DNA of 64,000 nucleotides from an uncultured Clostridia bacterium (lineage in GTDB: Bacteria > Bacillota > Clostridia > UBA1381 > UMGS1253), in the NCBI GenBank assembly GCA_934457145.1, contig CAKSHP010000001.1:62001-126000 (forward strand). The letters are read 5' to 3'. How positions within the stretch are numbered: position 1 is the first letter of the stretch; each line of letters opens with the position of its first letter. A program made the position numbers and the translations under genes. A model generated the notes under the pieces. The model was not told the origin of the DNA. It did not search any database and saw only the letters and a list, made by a program, of their open reading frames with translations. This document shows, in pieces, positions 35,240 through 43,608 of this stretch.

Positions 35240-35661
35240 CGCAAATCCTCCAATCTCTTGTTTTCGCCAAGTTCGGCAACAGTTTTGGCAAAATCATTCA
35301 TCGTTGCGGCAAACTTTGCACCTTCTGCCGCACTAACCCACTCAACGCGAGTACGTTCTTTTTCAATGCCTAAATAGTCGAGCATCGAAAACAGCAGTGC
35401 CATACGGCGGCGGGTGTAGTAATTGCCGGACGTGTAATGACAGTCGCCCGGGTGACAGCCGCATATTATAACGCCGTCGGCGCCTTTTTGAAACGCGCGC
35501 AAAATAAACATGGGGTTTACTCTGCACGAACAGGGCACGCGAATGATTTTAACGTCTGCCGGATAGTTTAATCTGTTGTTTCCTGCAAGATCGGCGCCGG
35601 CATATGAACACCAATTACAGCAGAATGCCACTATAAGCGGCTTATATTCAGTTATTTGCAT
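35227..35661 (-). CDS. flxD: MvhD-like hydrogenase iron-sulfur subunit (FlxD)
   Basis: 144-aa protein of the methyl-viologen-reducing hydrogenase delta family: FCCNWCSYAGADLAGNNR near the N-terminus, VPCSCRVNP (about 45-53) and CGCHPGDCHYTSGN (about 72-85), the cysteines that bind one [2Fe-2S] cluster. In methanogens and in Flx-Hdr systems MvhD/FlxD is the electron link to HdrA. Here it overlaps hdrA by 10 bp, consistent with a fixed-ratio complex. Confidence 0.92.
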   Translation of the reverse strand: MQITEYKPLIVAFCCNWCSYAGADLAGNNRLNYPADVKIIRVPCSCRVNPMFILRAFQKGADGVIICGCHPGDCHYTSGNYYTRRRMALLFSMLDYLGIEKERTRVEWVSAAEGAKFAATMNDFAKTVAELGENKRLEDLRCRK

Positions 35662-37646
35662 ATCGCATCTACCTCCGCCATAATTTGTTTGCTTGAAAAT
35701 CCTTTAAGATCCATAGCCCCTGACATACAAGCTACCGTACAAGCGCCGCAGCCCTGGCACACAGCCTCATTAACCGACGCTACGCGGCGGACTTTCGTTG
35801 TTCTGTCCGGCATACGGAACTCTTTGTCGATATATGTTATTGCTCCGTACGGGCAAACCTTTTCGCAAGTCGAGCATCCGTTACACATCATCTCGTCTGA
35901 ATGAGCAACGCACGGGTTACCCAAAAGCTTGTCTTTGCACAAAAGACCTATAACCTTTGAAGCCGCAGCTCCCGCCTGGGAAACCGTTTCGGGGATATCC
36001 TTCGGACCCTGGCACGTACCGGATAAATAAACTCCGGCAGTCGGGCTTTCAACCGGACGAAGCTTAGGATGCGCTTCTGTAAAGAAATCGTTTGTATCCA
36101 TGCTTGCCGTGAGCATGGTAGCAAGAGGTCTTGCCGATTTGTCAGGCTCGATTGCAGCAGCCAAAACAACTAAGTCTGCGTCGATGTGAAGCTGCTTTCC
36201 GTCTATCAGATCGGAAGCCTGAACTTTAAGCGTTTTGCCTTCGGGCGAAACCTTTCCGACCATACCTTTAATATAATGAACGCCGTATTCTTCAACCGCA
36301 CGGCGGTAAAACTCATCAAAGTTTTTGCCCGGAGTACGAACATCTATATAAAATACATACACTTCGGTGTCCGGATATTTGTCGCGGATAAGCATTGCAT
36401 GCTTTGCCGTGTACATACAGCATATCTTTGAGCAGTACTGCTTGCCCTTTTCTGCACAGGCTTCGCATCTTGAACCAACGCACTGTACAAACACGATTGT
36501 GTGCGGATGTTCATTGTCGGACGGACGAAGAAGCGTTCCGCCCGTGGGGCCTGCCGCATTCATTAAACGCTCAAGCTCAAGAGAGGTTATAACGTCTTTC
36601 GACTGCGAGTATGCAAATTCGTCAAACTTATCCATAGAAATTGGATTAAATCCTGTTGCAACAACTATAGCGCCGTACTTTTCGTTTACAAACTCGTCTT
36701 TTGCGTTATAGTCTATTGCTCCGGCGGTGCACATTTTTGAACATACGCCGCACTTGCCGGTTTTAAGCATTGTGCAGTAGTTTGCGTCAATTGTTGCAAC
36801 CTTCGGAACTGCCTGCGCAAACGGAATATAGATTGCGCGGCGCGTGTCCATACCGAGGTTAAACTCGTTTGGAACTTTCTTTTGCGGACATTTTTCGGTG
36901 CATATTCCGCAGCCTGTGCAAACGTCCTCTTTAACATATCTTGCCTTGCGCTTTATCGTAACGTCAAAATTTCCGACAAATCCTTTAACATCGGAAACCT
37001 CCGAGTATGAGAAAATGCGGATGTTTTCATTTTGAGCCACATCAACCATTTTAGGCGTTAAAATACATGCTGCGCAGTCGAGCGTGGGGAACGTCTTGTC
37101 AAGCTGCGCCATCTTTCCGCCGATTGTCGGCTTTGTTTCAACAATATCTACCGGGAAGCCTGCGTCTGCAATGTCAAGCGCAGTTTGAATTCCGGCAATA
37201 CCTCCGCCTATAACGAGCGCTCTTTTTGTTACCGGGCTTTCGCCGGGGGTGAGCGGTGCGTTCAAATTAACCTTTGCCACAGCCGCTTTTGCTAAAATAA
37301 TTGCTTTTTCGGTGCCTGTCGGCATCTCTTTATGAACCCATGAGCATTGCTCACGAATATTTGCTATTTCTACCATATACGGGTTAAGTCCTGCTGCCGC
37401 AGCGGTTTTTCGAAACGTTGCCTCGTGCATACGCGGCGAACATGAACAAACAACAATGCCCGTAAGATTGTTTTCCTTAACCGCATTTTTTATCATGTCC
37501 TGTCCCGATTGGGAACACATATACTGATAATCGGTTGCAAACACAACACCCGGTTCGCTTTTGATTGCCTCCGCAACGGCTTTAACATCTACCGTGCCGG
37601 CAATATTTGTACCGCAATGGCACACAAAAACTCCAATTCTCTGCAT
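35652..37646 (-). CDS. hdrA: HdrA-like FAD iron-sulfur subunit, candidate bifurcating flavoprotein
   Basis: 664-aa full-length HdrA. N-terminal cysteine domain (VCHCG 9-12, MCSQSGQ, VVCSCSPRMHE), FAD fold ALVIGGGIAGIQTALDIADA (about 143-162), FPTLDCAACILTPKM, a [4Fe-4S] pair (CTGCGICTEKCP, CGVCSKMC), the FVQCVGSRC region, and a C-terminal two-cluster ferredoxin domain (CNGCSTCEKVCP, CQGCGACTVACMSG). In the methanogen HdrABC-MvhAGD complex this flavin splits electron pairs between ferredoxin and a high-potential acceptor. Here the acceptor branch may be fumarate via FrdBA (inference). Central gene of the hdr-flx row. Confidence 0.93.
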   Translation of the reverse strand: MQRIGVFVCHCGTNIAGTVDVKAVAEAIKSEPGVVFATDYQYMCSQSGQDMIKNAVKENNLTGIVVCSCSPRMHEATFRKTAAAAGLNPYMVEIANIREQCSWVHKEMPTGTEKAIILAKAAVAKVNLNAPLTPGESPVTKRALVIGGGIAGIQTALDIADAGFPVDIVETKPTIGGKMAQLDKTFPTLDCAACILTPKMVDVAQNENIRIFSYSEVSDVKGFVGNFDVTIKRKARYVKEDVCTGCGICTEKCPQKKVPNEFNLGMDTRRAIYIPFAQAVPKVATIDANYCTMLKTGKCGVCSKMCTAGAIDYNAKDEFVNEKYGAIVVATGFNPISMDKFDEFAYSQSKDVITSLELERLMNAAGPTGGTLLRPSDNEHPHTIVFVQCVGSRCEACAEKGKQYCSKICCMYTAKHAMLIRDKYPDTEVYVFYIDVRTPGKNFDEFYRRAVEEYGVHYIKGMVGKVSPEGKTLKVQASDLIDGKQLHIDADLVVLAAAIEPDKSARPLATMLTASMDTNDFFTEAHPKLRPVESPTAGVYLSGTCQGPKDIPETVSQAGAAASKVIGLLCKDKLLGNPCVAHSDEMMCNGCSTCEKVCPYGAITYIDKEFRMPDRTTKVRRVASVNEAVCQGCGACTVACMSGAMDLKGFSSKQIMAEVDAICK

Positions 37647-37662
37647 GGTTTGCGTCTCCTTT

Positions 37663-38055
37663 CTATTTCGAATACTTGCGCAGTGCGCTCATAAGCGCCT
37701 GCTGCGGAATTTCATCATCTGCTAATTTTGCAATGTCATCAGCGCTCATGTGGTTAGCGCCCTTGGGACGGATTGCCAGAAGTCTTAAAGCTTCTATAAG
37801 TTTCGCCGGCTCAACGCCTCTCGGACAGCGGTCAACGCATGCAAAACATGAAAGACATTTGTAAACCGAGTTTGACTGCAAAAGCGGTTCTATCTCGCCT
37901 GTTTCAACCATATACACAAACTGATGAGGATGATACTGCATCTCGTCATAGGAAGGACATGTTGCCGAACATTTGCCGCATCTCATGCATTTTCTTGGGT
38001 TAACGCCGCTCATGGCGGCAATCTGCTGTTTCAAGCTTTCGTTTTTACTTGTCAT
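37663..38055 (-). CDS. hdrC: HdrC-like [4Fe-4S] subunit
   Basis: 130-aa ferredoxin-like protein with two motifs, CMRCGKCSATCP (about 23-34) and CLSCFACVDRCP (about 68-79), as in HdrC. It passes electrons between HdrA and HdrB. The ATG at 38055 lies 6 nt behind AAGGAGG and within the end of hdrB, an 11-bp overlap; the longer frame upstream is out of keeping with the family. Confidence 0.9.
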   Translation of the reverse strand: MTSKNESLKQQIAAMSGVNPRKCMRCGKCSATCPSYDEMQYHPHQFVYMVETGEIEPLLQSNSVYKCLSCFACVDRCPRGVEPAKLIEALRLLAIRPKGANHMSADDIAKLADDEIPQQALMSALRKYSK

Positions 38056-38851
38056 CTCCGGCCTCCTTAACTCCAAACGCCTCGGCAAGAAGCTCCGTAA
38101 AGTAAACAACGGGAACCTCGCTTTCGCTCTTTATAAGGTTGTATTTACAGAGCGGACAAACCGTAACGATAACGTCCGCACCGTGATTTTTTGCGCTTTG
38201 GGAAACCGAAAGAGCCTTGCTTTTTGCCAAAGGTGCGTCCTCTGCAATCACATATCCGCCGCAGCATTCGTTTCTTTTAGGATAAATAACCGGTTCTGCT
38301 CCGAGCGCTTTTATAAATTCCTCCATGATTGTCGGGTTTTCCACATCGTCAAATTTCATAACTTTTCCCGGACGCAAAAGCATGCATCCGTAATATGCGG
38401 CAATTTTTCTGCCGGTAAGCGGATTTTTAACCGCCGCTTTTATTTTTTCAAAACCAACTTCATTATAAAGAAGCTCCAGATAATGATAAACTTCGGTTTC
38501 ACCGTTATACGGCTCAAATTCGCCGCCGTCCTGTGCCATGTAGTTGTTTACTTTAAAAGCAAAATCTTCGTTTGTCTGCATGGCGTTGTTTGTTTGTTTT
38601 ATCACGTTATGACAGGCTGAACATACAGTAACCAAAGGCATGTTTTCTTCTTTTGCAGCTTTTAAAGCGCGCACGCTTGCAAGCTTTGAAGCTATTTCAT
38701 CGCTCGAATTTATAAAAACGCCGCCGCAGCATTGCCAGTTTTCAATCTCGCAAAGCTCAATGCCTAAAACTTCGGCGCATTTTCTTGCATAAAAGTCAAG
38801 CTCTTTTGCCTTTGTTTTTAAAGTACAGCCCGGAAAATAACTAACTTTCAT
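38045..38851 (-). CDS. hdrB: HdrB-like subunit with two CCG domains
   Basis: 268-aa protein with the duplicated HdrB cysteine pattern: first set FPGCTLKTKA, WQCCGG and CSACHN; second set YYGCMLLRP, ECCGGY and CPLCKYN. In methanogen HdrB these bind two non-cubane [4Fe-4S] clusters that reduce the heterodisulfide. This organism is no methanogen, so the substrate is unknown. In methanogen thiol:fumarate reductase the HdrB-like part is fused to the FrdB-like part, so HdrB here could hand electrons to FrdB (inference). GGAAAGGAG precedes the ATG. Confidence 0.9.
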   Translation of the reverse strand: MKVSYFPGCTLKTKAKELDFYARKCAEVLGIELCEIENWQCCGGVFINSSDEIASKLASVRALKAAKEENMPLVTVCSACHNVIKQTNNAMQTNEDFAFKVNNYMAQDGGEFEPYNGETEVYHYLELLYNEVGFEKIKAAVKNPLTGRKIAAYYGCMLLRPGKVMKFDDVENPTIMEEFIKALGAEPVIYPKRNECCGGYVIAEDAPLAKSKALSVSQSAKNHGADVIVTVCPLCKYNLIKSESEVPVVYFTELLAEAFGVKEAGDDK

Positions 38852-38884
38852 TGCTGACTCCTTTCCAAAATCAATATCTTAATC

Positions 38885-40261
38885 TCACACCATCTGCTCG
38901 GGGTGGAACACTTCGTCAAATCTTTCTTGCGTCAAAAATCCAAGTTCAACGCAAGCCTGTTTTAAAGAAATGTTATCTTTAAAAGCTTTTTTTGCTGTTT
39001 TTGCAGCGTTTTCATAGCCTATATACGGGTTGAGAGCCGTAACAAGCATAAGCGAGTTGTGCAAATTGTGATACATTTTATCTTTGTTTGCGGTTATTCC
39101 GACAGCGCAGTTATTGTTAAACGAAACAATTGCCTCTGCCAACAAACGCGCCGACTGCAAAAAGTTATAAGCTGCCACCGGCATGAACACGTTAAGCTCA
39201 AAATTTCCCTGTGATGCTGCAATTGAAACTGCGCAGTCATTTCCCATTACCTGTACGGCAACCATTGTAACCGCTTCGCACTGCGTCGGGTTAACTTTGC
39301 CCGGCATAATTGAAGAACCCGGTTCGTTTTCGGGAATATGAATTTCGCCGAGGCCGTCTCTCGGGCCGCTTGCCAGCCAGCGGATATCGTTTGCGATTTT
39401 TAACATATCGCATGCAGCCGCTTTGATTGCGCCGTGTGCAAAAACTATTTCGTCTTTGCTTGTGAGAGCGTGGAACTTATTTTGGGCCGTAACAAACGGT
39501 TTGCCCGTTAAATCGGAAACTTTCTTTGCAACAAGCTCGTCAAAACCTTTTGGTGCGTTTAAGCCTGTTCCGACAGCCGTTCCGCCCAAAGCAAGCTCAT
39601 AAAGCGGCTTTACTGCCATTTTTAAAAGCTCGGCGTCTCTTTCAAGGCTTGAGCGCCAGCCGGAAATCTCCTGGCTGAACTTAATGGGAGTAGCGTCCTG
39701 CAAATGCGTGCGTCCCGATTTAACAATTCCTTCGTTTTCTTTTTCAAGTCTTTTAAATGTAGCTATAAGCATCTCTATTGCCGGCAAAAGCTTGTCTTCA
39801 ATTGCAAACACTGCGGAAATATGCATAGCTGTCGGGAACGTATCGTTAGACGACTGGCTCATGTTAATATCATCGTTCGGATGGCAAATCTTTTTTTGAG
39901 CAATCTGGTTTGCGCGGTTTGCGATAACCTCGTTTGCATTCATGTTAGACTGTGTGCCCGAACCTGTCTGCCAAACAACGAGCGGAAAATGGTCGTTTAA
40001 TTTTCCTGCGATAACTTCGTCGCATGCTGCGCATATTGCGTCTAACTTTTCCTTCGTCATTTTTTCGCTTTTAAGCTCTGCATTTGCAAGAGCGGCAGCT
40101 TTTTTTAATATTCCGAACGCGTGTGTTATTTCTCTGGGCATTGTTTCAATGTCAACACCTATTTTAAAGTTTTCATGGCTTCTTTGAGTCTGCGCTGCCC
40201 AGAGGCGGTCGGCAGGAACTTTCACTTCACCCATGGAATCGTGTTCTGTACGGTAATCCAT
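38885..40261 (-). CDS. fumC: Class II fumarate hydratase
   Basis: 458-aa lyase of the fumarase/aspartase superfamily interconverting malate and fumarate. Signature GSSIMPGKVNPTQCE (about 315-330), SGRTHLQDATPIKFSQE (about 183-199) and TGSGTQSNMNANEV (about 96-109) are intact. Fumarase rather than aspartase is favoured by FumC-like motifs and by the malate dehydrogenase gene 20 bp upstream. The oxygen-stable, iron-free type. Product fumarate is the substrate of FrdA further down the operon. Confidence 0.94.
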   Translation of the reverse strand: MDYRTEHDSMGEVKVPADRLWAAQTQRSHENFKIGVDIETMPREITHAFGILKKAAALANAELKSEKMTKEKLDAICAACDEVIAGKLNDHFPLVVWQTGSGTQSNMNANEVIANRANQIAQKKICHPNDDINMSQSSNDTFPTAMHISAVFAIEDKLLPAIEMLIATFKRLEKENEGIVKSGRTHLQDATPIKFSQEISGWRSSLERDAELLKMAVKPLYELALGGTAVGTGLNAPKGFDELVAKKVSDLTGKPFVTAQNKFHALTSKDEIVFAHGAIKAAACDMLKIANDIRWLASGPRDGLGEIHIPENEPGSSIMPGKVNPTQCEAVTMVAVQVMGNDCAVSIAASQGNFELNVFMPVAAYNFLQSARLLAEAIVSFNNNCAVGITANKDKMYHNLHNSLMLVTALNPYIGYENAAKTAKKAFKDNISLKQACVELGFLTQERFDEVFHPEQMV

Positions 40262-40281
40262 TTTATTTCACCTTTCTTTTA

Positions 40282-41226
40282 TTATATATCAAGATTTTTT
40301 ATAACATCTTTTAAAGTATCTGCACTGTAACGAAGCTTTTTAACTTCTTCATCGGTAAGCGGAATGTTTACCTTGCCTACTATGCCGTTGCTGCCGACCA
40401 TGTTAAGTGTGCTTAAACATACGTCGCTGATTCCGTATTCGCCGTGCATCATGGTAGACACTGTCATTGTTGTGTCGATACCTGTTAAAATGCATTTGCA
40501 TATATGACATACCGAGATTGACACTGCATAGAAAGTTGCGCCCTTTCTTGCAATAACTCTGCCGCCGGATTTTCTTACATACTGCTCAACTTCTTCAAAA
40601 TCAAGCTCGGGATTTGTAACGCCGGGAGTGGTTATAAGCTTTGAACATTCCTCAATCGGAACGTTTGAAATGTTTGCCACAGACCACGGAACGAACGAAG
40701 AATCGCCGTGCTCGCCGAATACATATGCATGAACATTGCCCTGATTAATGTTGTAGTATTCGGAAAGTCTCGAACGCAGACGCGCTGTGTCTAAAATTGT
40801 GCCCGAACCGATAATGCGGCTTTCCGGCAAATCCGAAAACTTGTTAAAAGTATATGTGAGTATATCAACAGGGTTGCTGACTATGATATACGAAGCCTCC
40901 GGAGCGTATTTTGTGATTTCCGGAATAATTGACTTTGTGATGTTAACGTTTGTCTGCGCAAGCTCAAGTCTTGTCTGACCGGGCTTTCTTGCAATACCGG
41001 AAGTTAAAATAACAATGTCGGAGTCTTTTGCATCGCGGTAATCGCCGGCATAAATCGAGCAGGCACCGCAAAAGGGCGTACCCTGTCTTATGTCGAGAGC
41101 TTCTCCCAATGCTTTTTCATTGTTAATGTCAATCATAACAATTTCGGAAGCAAGCCCCATAACTGTAAGCGTGTAAGCAATTGTTGAACCGACGCTTCCG
41201 GTTCCTATAATAGATATTTTGTTCAT
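40282..41226 (-). CDS. mdh: LDH-scaffold malate dehydrogenase (probable)
   Basis: 314-aa NAD-dependent L-2-hydroxyacid dehydrogenase. NAD site SIIGTGSVGSTIAYTL with Asp33 (MIDIN), catalytic His in FGEHGDSS and the NPVDILTY segment are all of L-lactate dehydrogenase type. The specificity residue, Gln102 in LDH (QKPGETR), is Arg80 here (ARKPGQTR); Q102R is the change known to turn LDH into a malate dehydrogenase. With fumC 20 bp downstream I call it malate dehydrogenase, while homology-based tools may say lactate dehydrogenase. First gene of the succinate operon. Confidence 0.75.
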   Translation of the reverse strand: MNKISIIGTGSVGSTIAYTLTVMGLASEIVMIDINNEKALGEALDIRQGTPFCGACSIYAGDYRDAKDSDIVILTSGIARKPGQTRLELAQTNVNITKSIIPEITKYAPEASYIIVSNPVDILTYTFNKFSDLPESRIIGSGTILDTARLRSRLSEYYNINQGNVHAYVFGEHGDSSFVPWSVANISNVPIEECSKLITTPGVTNPELDFEEVEQYVRKSGGRVIARKGATFYAVSISVCHICKCILTGIDTTMTVSTMMHGEYGISDVCLSTLNMVGSNGIVGKVNIPLTDEEVKKLRYSADTLKDVIKNLDI

Positions 41227-41257
41227 AATGCACCTCTCATTCTACATTTTCTGATAT

Positions 41258-41300
41258 ATTATAACACAGTATGTCAAGCGTTGGAATTGCCAATTTGGCA
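41258..41300 (-). promoter_or_regulatory. Promoter and small inverted repeat upstream of the mdh-fum-hdr-flx-frd operon
   Basis: Extended -10 TGTTATAAT on the minus strand (41266-41258); no good -35 at 17 bp, and the TTGACA at 41277-41272 is too close. Just upstream is TGCCAA-T-TTGGCA (41288-41300), a perfect short inverted repeat that could bind an activator. Confidence 0.5.
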
Positions 41301-41356
41301 TACCGCTATTATATTTATCGATATATATATGTCTGATTTAAAAAAGTATAAAAAAA

Positions 41357-41396
41357 TCATCGAAAAAATCTTACTTTTCAGTAATTTTTTCGATGA
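41357..41396 (-). terminator. Probable terminator of the LysR-YfcE transcript
   Basis: TCATCGAAAAAAT-CT-TAC pairs with GTA-ATTTTTTCGATGA (2-nt bulge, loop TTTTCA); the minus strand continues with TTTTTT. It separates yfcE from the mdh operon. Confidence 0.6.
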
Positions 41397-41443
41397 AAAA
41401 TTCATTTGTTTTACCGCAATAGTAACAAACAAAAATGCAGCAC

Positions 41444-41461
41444 TTGTTAAATTTTTGTCAA
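41444..41461. promoter_or_regulatory. Rex-operator-like sequence
   Basis: TTGTTAAATTTTTGTCAA matches 12 of the 14 fixed bases of the clostridial Rex consensus TTGTTAA-N4-TTAACAA. It lies about 220 bp upstream of mdh, beyond the hairpin at 41357-41396, so its promoter is unclear. The rest of 41227-41557 contains no gene that I accept. Confidence 0.4.
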
Positions 41462-41557
41462 ACCCTATAAAATTCATGTTTTTTGTTTAAAAATTCAAAA
41501 TAAAAATCACTAAAAATGCTTTTTTGATATATGCGTCCGAAATTGCTGCAAAACCGG

Positions 41558-42100
41558 TTATAAATCGTAGGTCATAGTTGTTTTTCCGCTTAAATCTTTC
41601 CACAAAAACTCGCCGTTTTCAAATGTCATATATCCGTGATGGCTGCCGTTTTTCGGAATGGAAACCGAACCGGGATTTAAATATGTATATTTTTCATGTT
41701 CGGTGCATTTCGGAATGTGCGTGTGGCCGTTAAGCAAAATATCGCCGTTTTTAAGGGGCGGCAGATTATTTTCGTTATATATGTGGCCGTGCGAAGCATA
41801 AACAAGCCTTTCTTTAAATTCCAAAATTGCATAGTCTGCCAAAATCGGAAAATCTAAAACCATTTGGTCAACCTCTGTGTCACAGTTTCCTCTGACGCAA
41901 AGTATTTCGTCTTTCATTTCATTAAGATAAGATATAACCTTTTTTGGCTCATATCCTTCAGGAAGGTCGTTTCTCGGGCCGTGATACAAAATATCGCCGA
42001 GCAAAAGAAGTCTTTTTGCATTTTCTTTTTTATACCGGTCAAGCAAAAGTGCACAAAAGTGTGCGCTGCCGTGAATATCCGAAGCAATCATATATTTCAT
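41558..42100 (-). CDS. yfcE: YfcE-type metallophosphoesterase
   Basis: 180-aa phosphodiesterase with the full metal-site series: ASDIHGS (Asp8, His10), LLGDILYHG, VRGNCD, ASHGH and LNGHTH. Family members hydrolyse small phosphodiesters in vitro; the physiological substrate is unknown. It follows the LysR gene by 5 bp on the same strand. Confidence 0.9.
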   Translation of the reverse strand: MKYMIASDIHGSAHFCALLLDRYKKENAKRLLLLGDILYHGPRNDLPEGYEPKKVISYLNEMKDEILCVRGNCDTEVDQMVLDFPILADYAILEFKERLVYASHGHIYNENNLPPLKNGDILLNGHTHIPKCTEHEKYTYLNPGSVSIPKNGSHHGYMTFENGEFLWKDLSGKTTMTYDL

Positions 42101-42105
42101 AGCTT

Positions 42106-43038
42106 TTATTCCTCCGTCATAATTTTGCGTTTCACTTCAATAAGCTTTTCAATAAACAAATTGTCAAGTTTTGAAAACGAATAGCCGTTTTTATGTATCA
42201 AAACGTCTTTGAAAACGCGGTTGTTATCTTTTATATCTTTAATTATAAGCCCGTATTTTTCTAAAAAGGCGGGCGAAAGATTTTCGGAAAGCATAAAGGT
42301 TTTGTGGTTTTTGTCTAAAAGTTCAAACTGCTGTGCTCTGTCATATGAAAAAATCCTTTTGTAAATCCCGTCCGAAAGCTCGTCTTTTTTCACTTCCGAG
42401 GCAGGAAGCGAGGGAACATATTCTTCTGTGTGGGTAATTTCTATATAATCTTTCAAATCGTCAAGATAAACAAAATTGCTTTTTGCCAGCGGGCTTTTGC
42501 CGCTAAACACAATTTTATGTTTAAATTCGCACACCATCTCGTAATCAAGGCTTTTTTCGTCCATCATTGTTTTATAATACCTGTCGTATTTTTCGTTGTA
42601 TCTGATAACGGCTATTCTGCAATCGTCCTGCAAAACGCTGTTTATAGCTTCATATGCGCCGGTTTCTTTATAATGAATTTCCAGACCCGCATTATCGCTT
42701 AAAAATTTTGAAAATTCGCAAAAAGCCTCTGAAATATAATTTGAACCCGGAACGGAAACCGAAAATTTCTTTCGCGAGTAAACGCCTTTTTTAAAGGTGT
42801 TTTCAAGAGAGTCCACCTGTTTTAAAATTTTTTTTGCGTATTCGGCAAACACTTCTCCCTCAGGCGTGAGAGTCATGCCCTTGGCGCTTCTTTGAAAAAT
42901 TTTTATTCCCAGAGATGTTTCAAGATCCTTTATTGCGCGGCTCAGATTCGGCTGACCGATAATCAGTCTTTCAGCAGCCTTGTTTATAGAGCCGACCTCG
43001 GCAACCTCCAGTGCGTATCTTATGTGCAGCAAATTCAT
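42106..43038 (-). CDS. LysR-family transcriptional regulator
   Basis: 310-aa regulator: N-terminal winged HTH (MNLLHIRYALEVAEVGSINKA, GQPNLSRAIKDLE) and an effector domain of about 220 aa. The ATG at 43038 is supported by GGAG 8 nt upstream and by the family N-terminus; the frame continues 40 codons upstream without similarity. It is cotranscribed with yfcE and divergent from yajC. Effector unknown. Confidence 0.92.
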   Translation of the reverse strand: MNLLHIRYALEVAEVGSINKAAERLIIGQPNLSRAIKDLETSLGIKIFQRSAKGMTLTPEGEVFAEYAKKILKQVDSLENTFKKGVYSRKKFSVSVPGSNYISEAFCEFSKFLSDNAGLEIHYKETGAYEAINSVLQDDCRIAVIRYNEKYDRYYKTMMDEKSLDYEMVCEFKHKIVFSGKSPLAKSNFVYLDDLKDYIEITHTEEYVPSLPASEVKKDELSDGIYKRIFSYDRAQQFELLDKNHKTFMLSENLSPAFLEKYGLIIKDIKDNNRVFKDVLIHKNGYSFSKLDNLFIEKLIEVKRKIMTEE

Positions 43039-43166
43039 AAAAAAGTCTCCATTCCGCTGTTTGTGTTTTTGCAAGCTAAGTATATCACAAGCAAACAAAA
43101 AACACAATATTTTCCGAAAAATTCTTTGCTGTAAAATAAAAAATTTTTCATTCGACAAAAAAACTC

Positions 43167-43195
43167 TTGCATATGCGCCAAAAACAATGTATAAT
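43167..43195 (+). promoter_or_regulatory. Promoter of yajC
   Basis: TTGCAT (43167-43172), 17-bp spacer, TATAAT (43190-43195), about 45 bp before the GAGGAGG ribosome site. Confidence 0.7.
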
Positions 43196-43255
43196 GTATT
43201 GTAAATGTATATTATGCCAAATATATGTTATATTTTATTGAGGAGGCGCATTTTA

Positions 43256-43591
43256 ATGAACCAACAAATGATTATGCTTATAATTTTGATGATTGCAATG
43301 TTTGCCATCATGATTATTCCGCAGAAGAAAAGAGAAAAACAAAAACGTCAGATGCTTGCTGCTTTGCAGGTTGGCGACACGATAAGAACAATCGGCGGTA
43401 TTATAGGCAAGGTTGCAAAGGTTAAAGACGATGAAATTCTTATCTACACAGGTATTGTCGGAAACCCGTCCGAGCGCAGCATGATGCGTTTTGCAATCGG
43501 AGCGGTTGAAACGGTTGTAAAAAAAGGCAGCGGCTCAAAAGAGGCTGTTGAAGACACGGACGAAGAAAAAGAAGAAGAAACCGAAGAATAA
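43256..43591 (+). CDS. yajC: Preprotein translocase subunit YajC
   Basis: 111-aa single-span membrane protein: N-terminal helix (IMLIILMIAMFAIMIIPQ), then RREKQKRQMLAALQVGDTIRT-like YajC core with GGIIGKVAKVKDDEI, ending in an acidic tail. Partner of SecDF in protein export. Often next to secDF; here secDF is 8.5 kb away. Start at 43256 after GAGGAGG. Confidence 0.93.
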   Translation: MNQQMIMLIILMIAMFAIMIIPQKKREKQKRQMLAALQVGDTIRTIGGIIGKVAKVKDDEILIYTGIVGNPSERSMMRFAIGAVETVVKKGSGSKEAVEDTDEEKEEETEE

Positions 43592-43608
43592 TTTTTTGGT
43601 GAATAAAT

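Noticed and set aside
40282..41226. Plain L-lactate dehydrogenase call
   Set aside because: The specificity position is Arg, not Gln, and the gene leads a fumarase/fumarate reductase operon; lactate activity is still possible and is noted in the feature.
41274..41490. Small frames on both strands in the space upstream of mdh (67 and 69 codons)
   Set aside because: No ribosome site, they cross the terminator hairpin and promoter, and the composition is that of A/T-rich intergenic DNA.
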